Shown in pieces: positions 61,772-64,000 of a stretch of 64,000 nucleotides of DNA. Source of the DNA: Cyanidium caldarium (lineage: Eukaryota > Rhodophyta > Bangiophyceae > Cyanidiales > Cyanidiaceae); assembly GCA_026184775.1 (NCBI GenBank), contig JANCYW010000010.1, positions 62,001 to 126,000 of the forward strand, written 5' to 3'. How positions within the stretch are numbered: the first letter of the stretch is position 1; each line of letters begins with the position of its first letter. The notes below the pieces were generated by a model. It saw nothing but the letters and a program-made list of their open reading frames with translations, made no database searches and had not been told where the DNA came from. Made by a program: the position numbers and the translations under genes.

Positions 61772-63307
61772 TTATATCGCGCACTTGCCCGACATAAACT
61801 CCGACAACAGAAACGCCAGCTCCAGACTCTGGCTCGCGTTCAGCCGCGGGTCGCACTGCGACTCGAAGCAGGTTCTCAGGTCGTCGTGAGACAGCTTGTT
61901 CATGCCGCCCACGCATTCGGTCACGTTCCGACCGGTCATTTCCAGGTGGATGCCGCCCGGGAAAGTGCCCATCTCCTGGTGCACCTGGAAAAAGTCCTTC
62001 ACCTCGCTGAGGATGTCATCGAAATTGCGCGTCTTGATGCCGCTCGGTGTCGCGACGGTGTTGCCGTGCATCGGGTCGCACGACCAGGTGACGACGTGGC
62101 CGGAGCGCCGCACAGCCTCGATAAGGCGCGGCAGGTGTTCGCGCACTTTGCCCGCGCCGACGCGGGTGATCAGGGTGATGCGTCCGGGCTCGTTGTTCGG
62201 GTTGAGCGTGTCCAGCAGCTGCAGCAGCTCGGCATCGCTCAGCGTCGGGCCGCACTTGATGCCGATCGGATTGGCGATGCCGCGCAGAAACTCCACGTGC
62301 GCGCCGTCCGGCTGACGGGTGCGATCGCCACACCACAGCATGTGCGCCGAGGTGGCGTAGTGCTTGCCGGTGATTTCGCAGCGGCGCACCAGCGCCTCCT
62401 CGTATGGCAGCAGCAGCGCCTCGTGCGACACGAAAAACTCCGCCTGCCGCACCATCGGCGAGTCGGCCTGCAGACCACAGCTGGACATGAATTTCAGCGC
62501 GTCGGTGATGCGGGTGGCATACTCCAGGAAGCGTTTCCCCTGCGGCGTACCGTTCACAAACTCCAAATTGATATCGTGGATGCGGTGCAGGTCCACAAAC
62601 CCGCCATGCGCCAGCGACCGCACCAGATTGATGGTGGCGGTGCTCTGGTGATACGCCGTCAGCATGCGATGCGGGTCCGGCACGCGTGCCTCGGCGGTAA
62701 ACTCCGGCCCGTTGATCATATCCCCACGGTAGGTGGGTAACTCCAACACCTTGTTCTTTTCGCGCTCCACCGGCGACGAGCGCGGTTTCGCGAATTGACC
62801 GGCCATGCGCCCGATCTTCACCACCGGCAGCCCGAGCCCGTACATCAACATGATGCTCATCTGAATTAGGAGCAGGAACGTGTCGCGGATGTTTTCCCCG
62901 CCGTACTTTTCAAACTCCGCGAAAGATTCGGCACAGTCACCGCCCTGCAGCACAAACGCCTCCCCGCGACTTGCCTTGGCGAGCAGGCTCTTCAGCTTTG
63001 CGCCCTCGCCGGTGTACACCAACGGCACCGACTTGCGCAACCGCTGCTCCACCCGCTCCAATTCGGCCTGGTCCGGGTAGTCGGGCACTTGTTTGATAGG
63101 CATCGTCCGCCACGATCCCGGCGACCACGGTCGTTGCTGATGTTTCCGCGGCGGTGCCGTTGTGGCCGTCATAGCCAGACGCGACCGCCACACCGCGTGG
63201 GAGGACGGCCGCCTCGCTGGGAACGCCGAAATCGAAGCGCCCACGCGCTGCTTCCGCCTAAGCTGGCCCCCCGGGGGCACAGCGAAGATGAAACTCAGGT
63301 TTGCCAT
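61772..63307 (-). CDS. Class II 3-deoxy-D-arabino-heptulosonate 7-phosphate synthase, plastid
   Basis: First enzyme of the shikimate pathway, condensing phosphoenolpyruvate and erythrose 4-phosphate in the plastid. The product is 511 aa (plant type). The transit peptide starts MANLSFIFAVPPGGQLRRKQ. Mature motifs are WSPGSWRTMPIKQVPDYPD, FVLQGGDCAESFAEF, VVKIGRMAGQFAKPRSS, LPTYRGDMINGPEFT, MLWCGDRTRQPDGAHVEFLR, TRVGAGKVREHLPRLIEAV, CDPMHGNTVATPSGIKTR and GGIHLEMTGRNVTECVGG. The Cys, His, Glu and Asp metal ligands fall in these motifs (CGDRTRQ, DPMHGN, HLEMTG, and the C-terminal DPRLNASQSLELAFL). The start at 63307 is the first ATG giving a transit peptide. It is convergent with the HNH gene, 112 bp apart. 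Confidence 0.97.
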   Translation of the reverse strand: MANLSFIFAVPPGGQLRRKQRVGASISAFPARRPSSHAVWRSRLAMTATTAPPRKHQQRPWSPGSWRTMPIKQVPDYPDQAELERVEQRLRKSVPLVYTGEGAKLKSLLAKASRGEAFVLQGGDCAESFAEFEKYGGENIRDTFLLLIQMSIMLMYGLGLPVVKIGRMAGQFAKPRSSPVEREKNKVLELPTYRGDMINGPEFTAEARVPDPHRMLTAYHQSTATINLVRSLAHGGFVDLHRIHDINLEFVNGTPQGKRFLEYATRITDALKFMSSCGLQADSPMVRQAEFFVSHEALLLPYEEALVRRCEITGKHYATSAHMLWCGDRTRQPDGAHVEFLRGIANPIGIKCGPTLSDAELLQLLDTLNPNNEPGRITLITRVGAGKVREHLPRLIEAVRRSGHVVTWSCDPMHGNTVATPSGIKTRNFDDILSEVKDFFQVHQEMGTFPGGIHLEMTGRNVTECVGGMNKLSHDDLRTCFESQCDPRLNASQSLELAFLLSEFMSGKCAI

Positions 63308-63946
63308 AGAAGGCGCACCCGCACGGACGGTGTCGCGTCGTCGATGAGGCAGGGCGTCGAGGGGGAGGCGGCTGGGCGCTGAGAAAAAACGGCCGACGCC
63401 AACTACGCATCGCATTGAGAAAATCGGCGGCGATGGCTTCGACGATTTTCCAGCGCCCGGTCGCGCATCGCTGCAGGGCCCGAACGAAATCGGCCGGGGA
63501 ATCGCGCGCGGGGCGCCTCACAAGACGACCCACCCTGAAGACGCTGACGGCAGAGGGTGCTCTGTAGGCGTTGGGGACACCGGGTTGACTGCAACCGTGC
63601 GTGGACGGTTGGCCGGGACAGGAGTGGCGAGCATAATCAGATAGAACAGACGAGAGCAGGCGGAGCCGCAGGGTGTTTCTCGGAGGAGAGTCAAGGTTGG
63701 GCGGGTGGCTCGACTAGGGTGCGCGCGAGTGCCACGAGACCTGGCCACCGGTTGCAACGCGGAAACGGGCGAGCGAGGCGCCAGCAAGGCGCAACGACGG
63801 GAGTGCGACCAGTCGGGCAGGCGCGGCGCGCCCAGCAGCGACTGGGGGAGACGGGTTGTGACAGCCGCTGAGCGCTCACGAGGGTTGCGCGTTTTCGGCA
63901 TCTTTTTTTTTGAAAAGTCGCTGCGACCGACCCGAACGCCAACGCC
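63308..63946. other. Intergenic region, no gene recognised
   Basis: About 640 bp between the DAHP synthase start and the partial gene at the right edge, divergent. A T9 run lies at 63902-63910. Open frames on both strands have no recognisable product. No RNA gene was recognised. Confidence 0.5.
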
Positions 63947-64000
63947 ATGTCCATGAGCGAGGAGGAAATCGAAGCGCTGGGCGTGTTATCGGACGCGGCA
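63947..64000 (+). CDS. Start of a gene running off the right edge
   Basis: The last 54 bases encode MSMSEEEIEALGVLSDAA from an ATG at 63947, with a second ATG at 63953. The frame stays open to the window end. The acidic, helix-prone start looks like a normal cytosolic protein, but too little is visible to name it. The upstream A/T-richer stretch and the ACGCC context before the ATG support a genuine start. Confidence 0.45.
   Translation, partial: MSMSEEEIEALGVLSDAA

Noticed and set aside
61886-62740. Plus-strand open frame of 284 codons opposite DAHP synthase
   Set aside because: Antisense to a strongly conserved enzyme, with no domain of its own.

Overview
This 64-kb window is a gene-dense, GC-rich nuclear segment that most resembles a unicellular red alga of the Cyanidiophyceae (Cyanidium/Cyanidioschyzon type). 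Direct signs are about 38 genes that all read as one uninterrupted exon, short intergenic gaps (about 20-640 bp), no visible transposon, and many trinucleotide runs inside coding regions. Family content agrees: a red-type light-harvesting protein, a plastid outer-envelope TOC GTPase, a plastid DUF760 protein, an At5g03900-type plastid membrane protein, and probable transit peptides with a phenylalanine next to the start (dapF starts MAF, the DUF760 protein MTF, the DAHP synthase MANLSF). The exact species is an inference. Start codons were re-chosen by hand as the most plausible ATG.

Layout. 1-10 kb: class IV-like histone deacetylase (cut by the left edge), ESCRT-II VPS36, a QCR10-type subunit of respiratory complex III, a TOC34-like GTPase carrying a calponin-homology domain, an RPA/RADX-like OB-fold protein with a 60-bp coding tandem repeat, ATP10 and mitochondrial ribosomal protein mL41. 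10-24 kb: NOM1/Sgd1, a membrane-anchored CRAL-TRIO protein, an LHCR protein, a large orphan helical protein, a long ASCC3/Slh1-like tandem helicase lacking its second Sec63 unit, and a second orphan. 24-35 kb: DNAJB12-like chaperone, UBTD-like protein, two tandem paralogues built of four HGG-motif repeats each, At5g03900-like membrane protein, fumarylacetoacetase, a WD40-like protein and prefoldin subunit 1. 35-52 kb: Polycomb methyltransferase E(z), a PPR protein whose 3' end overlaps it, diaminopimelate epimerase, a METTL7-like methyltransferase, a CLC transporter, a type II glycosyltransferase, a Kv-beta-type aldo-keto reductase, TrmB, a YhiN/HI0933 flavoprotein and a PAP2 phosphatase. 52-64 kb: SIN3, DUF760, a small membrane protein, Rab6, an HNH protein, class II DAHP synthase, and a gene entering the right edge.

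The genes do not form operons; they are independent units in divergent or convergent pairs. Shared themes are chromatin silencing (HDAC, E(z), SIN3), plastid biogenesis and metabolism (TOC GTPase, LHCR, DapF, DAHP synthase, DUF760, At5g03900-like) and mitochondrial maintenance (QCR10, ATP10, mL41). The most unusual items are the CH-TOC GTPase fusion and the tandem HGG-repeat paralogues.
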